The notes under the pieces: model-generated
Databases searched by the model: none
Told to the model about the DNA's origin: nothing
Seen by the model: the letters and a program-made list of their open reading frames with translations, nothing else
Shown: positions 1 through 8,248 of the stretch, in pieces
How positions within the stretch are numbered: the first letter of the stretch is position 1
Layout: each line of letters begins with the position of its first letter
NCBI GenBank assembly: GCA_039819285.1
Contig: JBCBSH010000006.1
Location: 1 to 47,384 of the forward strand
DNA length: 47,384 bases
Direction: 5' to 3'
Source: JANQGH01 sp039819285
GTDB taxonomy: Bacteria > Pseudomonadota > Alphaproteobacteria > DSM-16000 > Inquilinaceae
Position numbers and translations under genes: made by a program

Positions 1-2
1 AT

Positions 3-653
3 TTAGTCGTCGCCCGTGATCCGCTCGTGTCGCCAACCGACATAGAGTGGGTCTTCCAGCCGCTCTTGGTTGTTGGTGCCGACGTCCAGCAGCATCGGCA
101 ATGTCGTCGCCGGATGCACGCCGCCCACCGCCGTGTAGAGCGACAGCTTGCCGATCGGAATGCCCATGCCGCCGGCGCCCTGGTCGCCAAGGCCCAGGAT
201 CCGCTCACCATCCGTGACTACGATGGCTTGGACATTTCTGTTTGGCGCGCTGTCCAGGATATCGTCGATACGGTCGCGGTCGGGATAGCTGATGAACAGG
301 CCGCGCGGCTGCCGATAAATCTCGCTGAACTGCTCGCACGCCGCGCCGACCACGGGTGTGTAGATCAGGGGCAGGATTTCTTCGACGTGGGTAACCACCA
401 GATTGTAGAACAGCGTTTCGTTCTGGTCCTGCAGGTTGCGCATGTAGATATGGCGCTCGATGTCGGACTCGTTCATGTGCAGACCGTGATAGGCCCGCAC
501 GGTTTGCTCCTCCAACGTCTCGATGTGGGGCGGCAGCAGGCCCAGCAGCCCGAAGCGCTCACGCTCCTCCATGGAGAACGCGGTGCCCTTGTTCAGGCCT
601 GGCTGGCGAAGCGCCTGAATGATCCGGTATTCGGACCCGGTGATCTTCGACAC
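3..653 (-). pseudogene. NAD(P)-dependent malic enzyme, N-terminal domain only (stops before the NAD-binding domain)
   Basis: Malic enzymes oxidatively decarboxylate malate to pyruvate in the cytoplasm. The 216 residues form the complete malic N-terminal domain: the catalytic-tyrosine motif IYTP (Y98), the glycine-rich stretch GLGDQGAGGMGIPIGKL with the catalytic lysine (K169), and the DVGTNN motif. The family is normally about 540-560 residues, but here a TAA follows directly after GDD, where relatives continue into the NAD-binding domain, and only two bases remain before the window edge. I chose the GTG at 653 because GGGAGG lies about 7 bases upstream; a longer in-frame start has no such site. 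It may be a true truncation, a frameshift or a sequence error; the missing half cannot be seen. The family assignment is certain, the pseudogene status is not. Confidence 0.75.
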
Positions 654-926
654 GCGACACCTCCCTTGCGTATTGATGGCACCTCGCCCGTTGGGCAAAA
701 GGCGCTCGTTAGTCGGCTTGCACTCGGTGACGTCAAGCGAATCGCCGGGCCTGAACAGCGAGACTAGCCCGTATTAGTGACCGTTTGCTTACCACAATTT
801 GGGCGTTTGCCTTAACGCGCCTTCTTAACTTGATTGCGAATGGCTAATCAATCATCGTTCGAAAATCGAGGGGCAGACGTCGCGTATCAGCCCCCTAGTT
901 CGAAGCAGCAAGAAAAGGGGCCCGCG

Positions 927-1220
927 ATGCGATTGATGATGACGATCAAGATCCCCGTCGAGCACGGCAACAGGGCGATTCAGGACGGATCGATGGCGAA
1001 GGCTTTCGCAAGCCTATTTGAGGCCGTGAAGCCGGAAGCGACCTATTTCAGCATGCTCGACGGCTATCGCGCCGCCTTCATCGTCTACGAGCTTGACGAG
1101 CAGTACAAACTGCTGGACCTCCACGAACCCCTGTTCGCCGCGATGGGTGCGCTGATCGACGAACGCCCGGTCTTGAACTGGAACGACATGGAACGCGCCT
1201 TCGCCGAGCTGAAGATCTAG
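927..1220 (+). CDS. Small protein of unknown function (97 aa), possibly DUF3303-like
   Basis: The 97-residue product begins MRLMMTIKIPVEHGN and has an alternating strand/helix pattern, with no signal peptide or membrane segment, suggesting a small cytoplasmic ferredoxin-like alpha/beta protein. It loosely recalls DUF3303-type proteins, but I cannot name a function. The ATG at 927 is preceded by AAAAGGGG six bases upstream, whereas the in-frame ATG at 834 has no ribosome site, so the shorter form is preferred. It is convergent with the aldehyde dehydrogenase gene, with 40 bases between the two stop codons. Confidence 0.7.
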   Translation: MRLMMTIKIPVEHGNRAIQDGSMAKAFASLFEAVKPEATYFSMLDGYRAAFIVYELDEQYKLLDLHEPLFAAMGALIDERPVLNWNDMERAFAELKI

Positions 1221-1260
1221 GCGCGCATCGTCCGAACGCGGTGGGCTCGGCTTTCCGCCT

Positions 1261-2658
1261 CTATTTCCGCCGGATCACCGTCATCTTGTCGATCACCATG
1301 TCTTCCATCGTGTAGGGGATGCCGCCGATGCCCAGGCCTGACCGGCGCAGGCCGGCAAACGGCATCCAGTCGACGCGAAAGGCCGAATGGTCGTTGACCA
1401 TGACCGCGCTGGCATCCAGTCGGTCGGCCATGGCCAGCGCCTTGTCGATGTCCTGCGAGAAAACCGCTGCCTGGAAGGCAAAGGGCAATGCATTGGCCTG
1501 GGCGACAACGTCGTCGACGTCATCGAACCCGTAGACGCAGGTCACTGGCCCGAACACCTCCAGCGTCGAGACCTTCGCGTCGGTGGGCGGGTCGACCAAG
1601 GCGGTCGGCTGATAGACATGGTCAGATACTTGGCCACCGCCGATCGCAAGCCTGGCGCCGGCCGCCACGGCCTCGTCGACCCACGATCCAACGCGTTCGA
1701 CTTCGCGCGGCGTGATCAGCGGGCCGACCTCGGTCTCGGCCAGTTCCGGATCGCCGACGATCAGCTTGCCCACCTGGTCGGTCAGCGCCTCGACGACCTT
1801 GTCCTTGATGGCGTTGTCAACGAACAGGCGCTGGACCGACACGCAGACCTGCCCCGCATGGTAGTAGCCGCCCTTCACGATCGACGGCAGCGCCCGATCG
1901 AGATCGGCATCGGCATGGACGACGACCGGCGCCGCGCCGCCGTGCTCCAGGGCACAGCGGGTGCCCGGCGCCAGCTTTGACCGCAGATACCAGCCGACCT
2001 TGGCCGAGCCGATGAAGGTGAAAAAGGCCACCCTAGGGTCTGTCACCAGCTTTTCTGCCGTGGGGATGTCGGTCACGACCGCCTGACACCATTCCGGCGG
2101 CAATCCGGCGCTGTGAACGGCTTCGACGAACTTCAGGCACGACAGGGGCGTGGTGTCCGCCGGCTTTGCGATCACGGGGCAACCGGTCGCGATCGCCGGC
2201 ACCACCTGATGAACGATCAGGTTCAGCGGATGGTTGAAGGCGCTGATCGCCACGACCGGCCCGATCGGGTGCTTGCGGGTAAACGCGATGCGGCCGTCGC
2301 CGGCGGCGCTGAGATCCATGGGCAGTTCCCTACCGCCATGATGCTCGACCTCACCGATCGCCAGCCTCACGCCGTTGATGGCTCTGGCGACCTCGACCCG
2401 CGCATCGGTAAGCGGCTTGCCGCCCTCCTGTGCGATCAGGACGGCATAGGCCTCGGCCTCGCCTGCCATATCGTCGGCCAGCGCCTGCAGGATCTCGATG
2501 CGCTTGAAGGCGGGCAAGGCGGCCTGCTTGCGATGCAGGGCCGCCGCCGTTTCCAGCATGCCGTCCAGCACGTCCCAGCTCGTCAGCGCCACCTCGTCGA
2601 TGGGCTGAGCGTTGTACGCTTTGGTGACGGCCAGCCGGCCATTTCCGGTCGTTGTCAT
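1261..2658 (-). CDS. NAD(P)-dependent aldehyde dehydrogenase
   Basis: A 465-residue ALDH-superfamily enzyme oxidising an aldehyde to its acid (or acyl-CoA). Visible motifs are the oxyanion-hole asparagine in AFNHP (N142), the cofactor-binding lysine KPAD (K165), the GSAKVG Rossmann loop (217-222), the general base in LEHGG (E238) and the nucleophile in GQVCVS (C272), so the active site looks intact. It is the last gene of a three-gene operon, 16 bases after the acetolactate-synthase-like gene, which suggests it uses an aldehyde made or released by that ThDP enzyme. The natural substrate cannot be read from the sequence; lactaldehyde-, sulfoacetaldehyde- and phosphonoacetaldehyde-type activities are all possible. 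Confidence 0.9.
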   Translation of the reverse strand: MTTTGNGRLAVTKAYNAQPIDEVALTSWDVLDGMLETAAALHRKQAALPAFKRIEILQALADDMAGEAEAYAVLIAQEGGKPLTDARVEVARAINGVRLAIGEVEHHGGRELPMDLSAAGDGRIAFTRKHPIGPVVAISAFNHPLNLIVHQVVPAIATGCPVIAKPADTTPLSCLKFVEAVHSAGLPPEWCQAVVTDIPTAEKLVTDPRVAFFTFIGSAKVGWYLRSKLAPGTRCALEHGGAAPVVVHADADLDRALPSIVKGGYYHAGQVCVSVQRLFVDNAIKDKVVEALTDQVGKLIVGDPELAETEVGPLITPREVERVGSWVDEAVAAGARLAIGGGQVSDHVYQPTALVDPPTDAKVSTLEVFGPVTCVYGFDDVDDVVAQANALPFAFQAAVFSQDIDKALAMADRLDASAVMVNDHSAFRVDWMPFAGLRRSGLGIGGIPYTMEDMVIDKMTVIRRK

Positions 2659-2674
2659 GGTTGGCCCCTCCCGC

Positions 2675-4321
2675 TCAGAGCGCGTCGACGCGGTCGCCGA
2701 GCTCGTCGATCAGGACACGCGTGTTTTCCGAGTAGTCGACTGGCACCTCGACCAGGTGCACGCCGCCTTCGGCAAAGCAGCCGTTGAAGATGCTCTCCAA
2801 ATCCTCGGTCTTGGTCACGCGATGGCCTGTGGCGCCGTAGCTGTTGGCATAGTCGACGAAGTCCGGGTTGCCGAACTCCAAGCCCCAATCGGCGAACTTG
2901 TCGATCTTTTGTTTCCAGCGGATCATGCCATAGCTGTTGTCGCGCAGGATCGTGACCACCAGGTTCAGGCCTAGCCGAACGGCGGTCTCCATCTCTTGCG
3001 AGTTCATCATGAAGCCGCCATCGCCGCAAATCGCCATCACCCGTCTGTCCGGATGCAGCATCGCCGCCATCATGGCCGACGGCAGCCCCGCGCCCATGGT
3101 CGCCAGCGCATTGTCCAGCAAGACGGTGTTCGAGCGCTGCGTGCGGTAGTTGCGCGCGAACCAGATCTTATAGACACCGTTGTCAAGCGCGATAATGCCG
3201 TCGGACGGCATGACCTTGCGGACATCGGCGACTAGGCGCTGTGGCTTGACCGGGAACCCGGCATCCTCCGCGCCCTCGCCGATATGGCTCATCACCTCCG
3301 CCCGGGCCCTCATGAAGTAGGTGAAGTCGTGCTCTGTGTCCGGGGTCAGGTCACGGGTGTTCAGCCGCTCGAAGGTGTTGGCCAGATCGCCGACCAGCTC
3401 AAGTTGCGGGAAATAGACCTCGTCGATCTGGGCCGGGCTGAAATTGGCGTGGATCACCTTGGTGCCGCCATGCTCCATGAAGAAGGGCGGTTTCTCGACC
3501 ACGTCGTGACCGGCATTGATGATCAGATCGGCATGGTCGATGGCCAGGTGCACATAGTCGCCGTCGGACAGCGCGGCCGTGCCGATATAGCAGTCGGGGT
3601 GATCGTTGATCACGCCCTTGCCCATTTGGGTGTTGACGAACGGAATGCCGGTCTTGTCGACAAAGGCGCCTAGCGCCTCCATGACCCGTTTGCGGTTCGC
3701 GCCCGCGCCGACCAGCAGCAGCGGGTGCCGTGCGGCCCGGATCATTTCCGCTGCAGCGTCCAGTGAGCGGTAATCGCAGCCAGGCCTGTATGGCGTGGTC
3801 GCGGGGATCAGATCGGTGTGCTCGGCCTCTTCCGCCGCGATGTCTTCCGGCAGCTCCAAATGAACCGCGCCCGGCCGCTCTTCCTGGGCCAAGCGAAAGC
3901 TCTCGCGCACCAGGCTGGGGATCAGATTGGCGTTGACGATCTGCTTGGCGTACTTGGTGATCGGCCCCATCATCGAGACCACGTCGACGATCTGGAAACG
4001 GCCCTGCTTGCTGCGCTTGATCGGCTTTTGGCCGGTGATCATGACCATCGGCATGGCGCCAAGCTGGGCATACGCCGCGGGCGTCACCAAATTGGTTGCG
4101 CCGGGGCCGAGGGTCGCGAGGCAAATGCCGGCCTTGCCGGTCAGCCGGCCATAGGTCGCCGCCATGAAGCCCGCACCTTGCTCGTGCCGTGTCAGCACCA
4201 GCTCGATCGACGACGTCCTCAGTGACTCTAGGAAGTCGAGATTTTCTTCGCCGGGCACGCCGAAGATGTACTCGACGCCCTCATTCTCAAGGGCGCGCAC
4301 GAACAAATCGGAAGCCTTCAT
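2675..4321 (-). CDS. ThDP-dependent acetolactate synthase large-subunit family enzyme
   Basis: A 548-residue thiamine-diphosphate enzyme of the acetolactate synthase/acetohydroxyacid synthase fold, with PYR, central and PP domains in that order. The catalytic glutamate is in TRHEQGAGFMA near residue 47, and the ThDP/Mg motif runs from GDGGFMMN to LRDNSYGM in the C-terminal third. No regulatory small subunit is nearby, which argues against a biosynthetic IlvBN pair and for a catabolic or side-pathway carboligase/decarboxylase (AlsS-like; Xsc- or oxalyl-CoA decarboxylase-like roles remain possible). I chose ATG 4321: GGAG sits six bases upstream, while the in-frame TTG at 4333 overlaps that ribosome site. 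It lies between the FMN enzyme gene (36 bases upstream) and the aldehyde dehydrogenase gene. Confidence 0.9.
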   Translation of the reverse strand: MKASDLFVRALENEGVEYIFGVPGEENLDFLESLRTSSIELVLTRHEQGAGFMAATYGRLTGKAGICLATLGPGATNLVTPAAYAQLGAMPMVMITGQKPIKRSKQGRFQIVDVVSMMGPITKYAKQIVNANLIPSLVRESFRLAQEERPGAVHLELPEDIAAEEAEHTDLIPATTPYRPGCDYRSLDAAAEMIRAARHPLLLVGAGANRKRVMEALGAFVDKTGIPFVNTQMGKGVINDHPDCYIGTAALSDGDYVHLAIDHADLIINAGHDVVEKPPFFMEHGGTKVIHANFSPAQIDEVYFPQLELVGDLANTFERLNTRDLTPDTEHDFTYFMRARAEVMSHIGEGAEDAGFPVKPQRLVADVRKVMPSDGIIALDNGVYKIWFARNYRTQRSNTVLLDNALATMGAGLPSAMMAAMLHPDRRVMAICGDGGFMMNSQEMETAVRLGLNLVVTILRDNSYGMIRWKQKIDKFADWGLEFGNPDFVDYANSYGATGHRVTKTEDLESIFNGCFAEGGVHLVEVPVDYSENTRVLIDELGDRVDAL

Positions 4322-4357
4322 CGTCTTCTCCAATTTCGGTCTTGGGGGGCTGGGCGC

Positions 4358-5875
4358 CTAAGCGACTTGGTCGAGATCTAAGGTGGGTGCTTGTGGTGGA
4401 AAAAGCTCGTCCAGCGGACGCGATTTTCCATCGGATTGCACCATGCGCACATGGTGGCGCTTCAACTGACGCGGATGATCGACGCCGCAGGAATGGGCGA
4501 TCAGGCCGACGCCGTGATGCATCCGGTTCACGAAGTTCATCACGCGCACGGACTTCTCTTCCGGGTTCAGGCCGCGTTGCAGCCGGCGGTCGTGGGTCGT
4601 GATGCCGGTGGGGCAGGTGTTCTTGTTACACTTCAGGGCCTGGATGCAGCCCAGCGTGAACATGAAGCCACGCGCCGAGGCGACGAAGTCGGCCCCCGCG
4701 CACAGCGCCCAGGCCACTTCCGCCGGCGTGATCAGCTTGCCCGAGGCGATCAGACGGATGCGATCGCGCAGCCCGTAACGGCAGAGAATGTCGACCACCA
4801 TCGGCAGGGATTCGCGGATGGGCAGGCCGACATTGTCCATCAGGGGCATCGGCGCCGCGCCGGTGCCGCCATCGCCGGAATCGACTGCGATGAAATCGGG
4901 GGCCGCCTCCTCACCCCGTGCGACGATCTCCTTGCACATCTGCTCCAGCCAGCCATAGGCGCCGATCACCGACTTGAAACCGGTTGGCTTGCCGGTGACC
5001 GCGCGAATATGCGCAATCATGTCTAGCAATTGGGGCGTGGAGTTGATTTCCGGGTGGCGGTTGGGCGAGATCGAGTCCTCGAAGGCCGGGATGCCGCGGA
5101 TCTTGGCAATTTCCTCGTTCACCTTCGCCGCAGGCAGGATGCCGCCCTTGCCCGGCTTGGCGCCCTGGGACAGCTTCAGTTCGAACATCTTGACCTCGGG
5201 ATGGGCGGCGACCTCCGCAAGCCTTTCGTCCGATAGGGAACCGTCCGGGTTGCGCACGCCGTATTTGGCCGTACCGATCTGAAACACGATGTCGCTGCCG
5301 CCTTCCAGGTGGTGGGGTGACAGTCCGCCCTCGCCGGTGTTGAGCCAGCAGCCGGCCATGGCGGCACCCTTCGACAACGCGCGAATGGCCGGCGTCGACA
5401 GTGCGCCATAGCTCATGCCCGAGATATGGATGATCGATTTGGTCCGGTACGGGTTGGGCGTGTGCGGGCCGATGGTGACTTCAGACGGCTCCGAGGCATC
5501 CTTGTCCAACGTGGGGTAGGGGCAGTTCACGAAGATCGCGGTGCCGACCGGCGACAGATTGCGGGTCGAACCGAAGGCGACTGTGTTGTCGACGCCGCGC
5601 GCGGACTTGGTGACCCATTCGCGCTCCGCCCGGTTGAACGGCATCTCCTCCCGGTCCATGGCGAAGAAGTATTGGCGGAAAAACTCGCCCAAGGTCGAAA
5701 ACAGATAGCGAAAGCGGCCGACCACCGGATAGTTGCGTCGAACGGCGTCCTTCTTTTGCGTCAGGTCGGCAATGAACATCACTGCCACGCACAAGACCAC
5801 GAGGCCGATTACAAAGACGAACAGCGTCGACAGGAAGTTCAGACTGGACATCGCAAAACCGGAAAACGCCTCCAC
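4358..5875 (-). CDS. Membrane-anchored FMN-binding glutamate synthase-like protein
   Basis: A 505-residue protein with one or two N-terminal hydrophobic segments (about residues 10-38), followed by the FMN/3Fe-4S synthase domain of glutamate synthase (GltB central domain, short archaeal-type form). Signature stretches include ISGMSYGALS, GEGGLSPHH, DSGDGGTGAAP and the cysteine cluster C-x5-C-x4-C (CIQALKCNKNTC), matching the 3Fe-4S ligands of GltS. It lacks the glutaminase domain, so it is not a complete glutamate synthase. Start is GTG 5875, with AAGGAGG five bases upstream; this keeps the membrane anchor. It is the first gene of the operon with the ThDP enzyme and aldehyde dehydrogenase. 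Its reaction in this context is not established; an FMN-dependent redox role at the membrane is the safe reading. Confidence 0.88.
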   Translation of the reverse strand: MEAFSGFAMSSLNFLSTLFVFVIGLVVLCVAVMFIADLTQKKDAVRRNYPVVGRFRYLFSTLGEFFRQYFFAMDREEMPFNRAEREWVTKSARGVDNTVAFGSTRNLSPVGTAIFVNCPYPTLDKDASEPSEVTIGPHTPNPYRTKSIIHISGMSYGALSTPAIRALSKGAAMAGCWLNTGEGGLSPHHLEGGSDIVFQIGTAKYGVRNPDGSLSDERLAEVAAHPEVKMFELKLSQGAKPGKGGILPAAKVNEEIAKIRGIPAFEDSISPNRHPEINSTPQLLDMIAHIRAVTGKPTGFKSVIGAYGWLEQMCKEIVARGEEAAPDFIAVDSGDGGTGAAPMPLMDNVGLPIRESLPMVVDILCRYGLRDRIRLIASGKLITPAEVAWALCAGADFVASARGFMFTLGCIQALKCNKNTCPTGITTHDRRLQRGLNPEEKSVRVMNFVNRMHHGVGLIAHSCGVDHPRQLKRHHVRMVQSDGKSRPLDELFPPQAPTLDLDQVA

Positions 5876-6053
5876 GTCGGCCTCCTTACTTGCCTTTGGC
5901 TTGGCAGGCGGCGTCGCCCTTCGATGGGCGGAGCGCGTTCGCCAATGCGTGATAGCGTTGAGTGGGTCCCGTGCTTAGATGTCGCACGGATGCCAAAGGT
6001 AACAGCCAAAGCCTGATCACTTTTCCGCGCACGCCGCGTGACGGCAAGAACTG

Positions 6054-7160
6054 CTAAAGCGCGGTCAGGTGATTGTCCCAATGGGCGATGGGCGCAATAG
6101 GGCCGGCCAGCGGATGAAGGTGGCCGGTTTCGAGGTCGAAGCGCCACAGGCCGCCGGTTCCGCTTGACAGCACGAACGTGCCGGCCCCGCCGCCGGGCGC
6201 GATGCCGCAACCGTCGGTGATCGACACGCTGGTGCGAAACCGCCCGTCGGTCTGCCAGAACGTGAAGAGATTGCCACGCGGGCTGGAAACACCGAAACAA
6301 CCGCCGACCCGATCAAAGGCAACGCTGCCGCAGTAATTGGCCATCGCCATTTGGACCGGGTCCGGTGCGTTCAGAAAGTCCAGCCCGTGGCGGTCGCTCA
6401 CGAGCGCGATCAAGGGGGGCGTTTCGCTCTCGTCGCCTTGATACTGCATGACGACCGCGACGGTGCCCTCGCGGCTGACGGACAGATGCCGGCTGCTCAA
6501 CAGGCTAAGCGTCTGCGGCATCTCGATGCGATGGGCCAGATCTCCGGTCTGGCTGTCGATGAACGCGAGGTTGGGCGCCATCGTATCGAGGTTGAGCGGC
6601 TCGCGCCCGGTATCCGGATGGGTCAGGATTCCGCCATTGGCCACAACCAACGTGCGCCCATCGGGGTGCAGCACCAGCTCATGCGGTCCGACGCCGTGAG
6701 ACCGCCATTCGCCAAGCCGACGATAGCCGTTCGCGGCGTCATAAATGCCAATACGCCCGTCGCCGCTGTCGAACGCGTTTTCGGTCGTGAACAGGACGGC
6801 ACCGTCGGCCGAGAAGCAGGCATGACCATAGAAATGCCGGCCAGGCGGTGCGGTGATCTCGTGAACCGCGCTCAGGGTCGACAGATCGATGACGGTCACG
6901 AACCGTCCGGCGCGGCGAGCGCAGATAACTGCCGTCCTGCCATCCGGGCTGACCGCCGCAGCGTGCCCGCGCGCCGGCAGTTCGTGGGCAAGGCGGGTGC
7001 GACCGGCGTCGTCGACCACGGCCGCATGATGGGTCATGCCGGCGTCCGCTCCGCCGCTGATGTACCAGCCGGCCGTGCCGGTGTCGGTGGCAAGGCTTGG
7101 GCGCAGGGGCAAGGAAGCAGCCGCGGCAGTCGCCAGGAACGTCCGCCGTGACAGAGACAT
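6054..7160 (-). CDS. DUF1513 protein, Tat-exported, last gene of the iron operon
   Basis: A roughly 368-residue periplasmic protein starting MSLSRRTFLATAAAASLPL, a twin-arginine (SRRTF) export signal. The body has repeated blade-like segments (DDAGRTRLAHELPARGHA, ALVSDRHGLDF and others) typical of the DUF1513 family, a predicted beta-propeller found in operons with imelysins. It is the last gene after two imelysins and a di-heme cytochrome. The ATG at 7160 follows the upstream stop by four bases; an in-frame GTG at 7172 would overlap that gene by 8 bases, so the start is uncertain by four residues. Its biochemical role is unknown; by association it acts in periplasmic iron handling. Confidence 0.85.
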   Translation of the reverse strand: MSLSRRTFLATAAAASLPLRPSLATDTGTAGWYISGGADAGMTHHAAVVDDAGRTRLAHELPARGHAAAVSPDGRTAVICARRAGRFVTVIDLSTLSAVHEITAPPGRHFYGHACFSADGAVLFTTENAFDSGDGRIGIYDAANGYRRLGEWRSHGVGPHELVLHPDGRTLVVANGGILTHPDTGREPLNLDTMAPNLAFIDSQTGDLAHRIEMPQTLSLLSSRHLSVSREGTVAVVMQYQGDESETPPLIALVSDRHGLDFLNAPDPVQMAMANYCGSVAFDRVGGCFGVSSPRGNLFTFWQTDGRFRTSVSITDGCGIAPGGGAGTFVLSSGTGGLWRFDLETGHLHPLAGPIAPIAHWDNHLTAL

Positions 7161-7164
7161 GGGC

Positions 7165-8238
7165 TCAGTCACCGTCCAGGCTGTTGAAGCCGAGATTGAG
7201 GTTCAACGCCGGCCCAACCTCATCCGCCCAGATCCGCCGTGCCTCGGCGACATGCCGGCCCAGCGCGACAAGGTCGGGTCGCAGTTCGGGGTCTTGCACC
7301 AACTGCGCGATCGGCTGGTCCTGGACCGACCGGGCCCGCTCAATCGCGGCGTCCAGCTCCTCAACCAGCCTGTCGGCGGCGTCGGCGCCGCTTGGCGTCT
7401 CGCGCAACAGATCGGCCAGGCCGGTCTGCTCGTCATTCTCGATCACATTGCGCAAGGCGGTCAGGTTGATCGCGATGTTGCGCAGCGCGCGACCGCTGCG
7501 CCAGTTCTCCGCCAGGCGTGGGCGCGCCCGGTCGGCATTCTCGCCCAACGGCCCGGCCAGCTTGCGGGTCAGGATCAACTCAAGCTGCTCATAAACCGCC
7601 TGGAACATCGTGACGGCGAGGGCTTGGTCATCCGGCAGTGCCGCCGCCGATGCCTCGGGATCGGACCAGGCCGCGCTCAGATCCTCTGCGATGGCCGCGA
7701 GGTTGGCCGCGATCGCAACGGCCAAGCCGCAGGTGTAGGCGTTGGCCTCCAAGCCGTCACTCTCGAACAACAGTCGTTCCAATGCCGGCAGCCCCTGCAG
7801 GGCGACGCTGGCCGAGGCCAGCACCTGCGGATCGAGCAGGTCGTCGCGCGGTTCGTTCAACACGCCGGCAAGCTGGCGCCCGACCGTGTTTCGGCTGTCC
7901 GGCCAGAAATGAACGCGCACCGGTCGCATGAACAACGATTGCGGGCCGAAATTGACCCAGCTCACCGCCATCCATCCATCATAGGTGTCGTGATAGGCTT
8001 CCGAGACCGCGTCGAGATCGTCGGTTCCCGCCGCGCAATAGCCGTCCAAGGCGGCGGCCAGGTCCCGCGAGGCAACGGCAAAGGCCCCGTGCGCCGGCGC
8101 GATCTGGTGCTCGATGATAGCCCGGTTAAACGCCGCATAGGCATCGTCGTCCGGCGTTGACTGCGCGATCGCCGTTGCAGTCATGAGGCCGAGACTGAGC
8201 GCGGAAATCGTGCCGATTGCGATGCGCGGATGTTTCAT
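7165..8238 (-). CDS. Imelysin-family periplasmic protein
   Basis: A 357-residue protein with a Sec signal peptide (MKHPRIAIGTISALSLGLM through ATAIAQ), followed by an all-helical imelysin-like domain. Instead of the classic GxHxxE it carries GLPALERLLF, the variant usual in the second imelysin of such operons, and it ends in the conserved-looking LGFNSLDGD. Imelysins (Pfam Peptidase_M75 and relatives) are now regarded as metal-binding domains of iron-uptake systems rather than peptidases. AGGGG precedes the ATG. It lies 10 bases after the di-heme cytochrome gene, and its stop is followed at once by the DUF1513 gene. Confidence 0.88.
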   Translation of the reverse strand: MKHPRIAIGTISALSLGLMTATAIAQSTPDDDAYAAFNRAIIEHQIAPAHGAFAVASRDLAAALDGYCAAGTDDLDAVSEAYHDTYDGWMAVSWVNFGPQSLFMRPVRVHFWPDSRNTVGRQLAGVLNEPRDDLLDPQVLASASVALQGLPALERLLFESDGLEANAYTCGLAVAIAANLAAIAEDLSAAWSDPEASAAALPDDQALAVTMFQAVYEQLELILTRKLAGPLGENADRARPRLAENWRSGRALRNIAINLTALRNVIENDEQTGLADLLRETPSGADAADRLVEELDAAIERARSVQDQPIAQLVQDPELRPDLVALGRHVAEARRIWADEVGPALNLNLGFNSLDGD

Positions 8239-8248
8239 GTGGCCCCTG

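Noticed and set aside
6010..6053. Small hairpin (CACGC-C-GCGTG) after the DUF1513 gene considered as a terminator
   Set aside because: The stem is five base pairs with a one-base loop, which is sterically poor, and there is no T-run on the minus strand.
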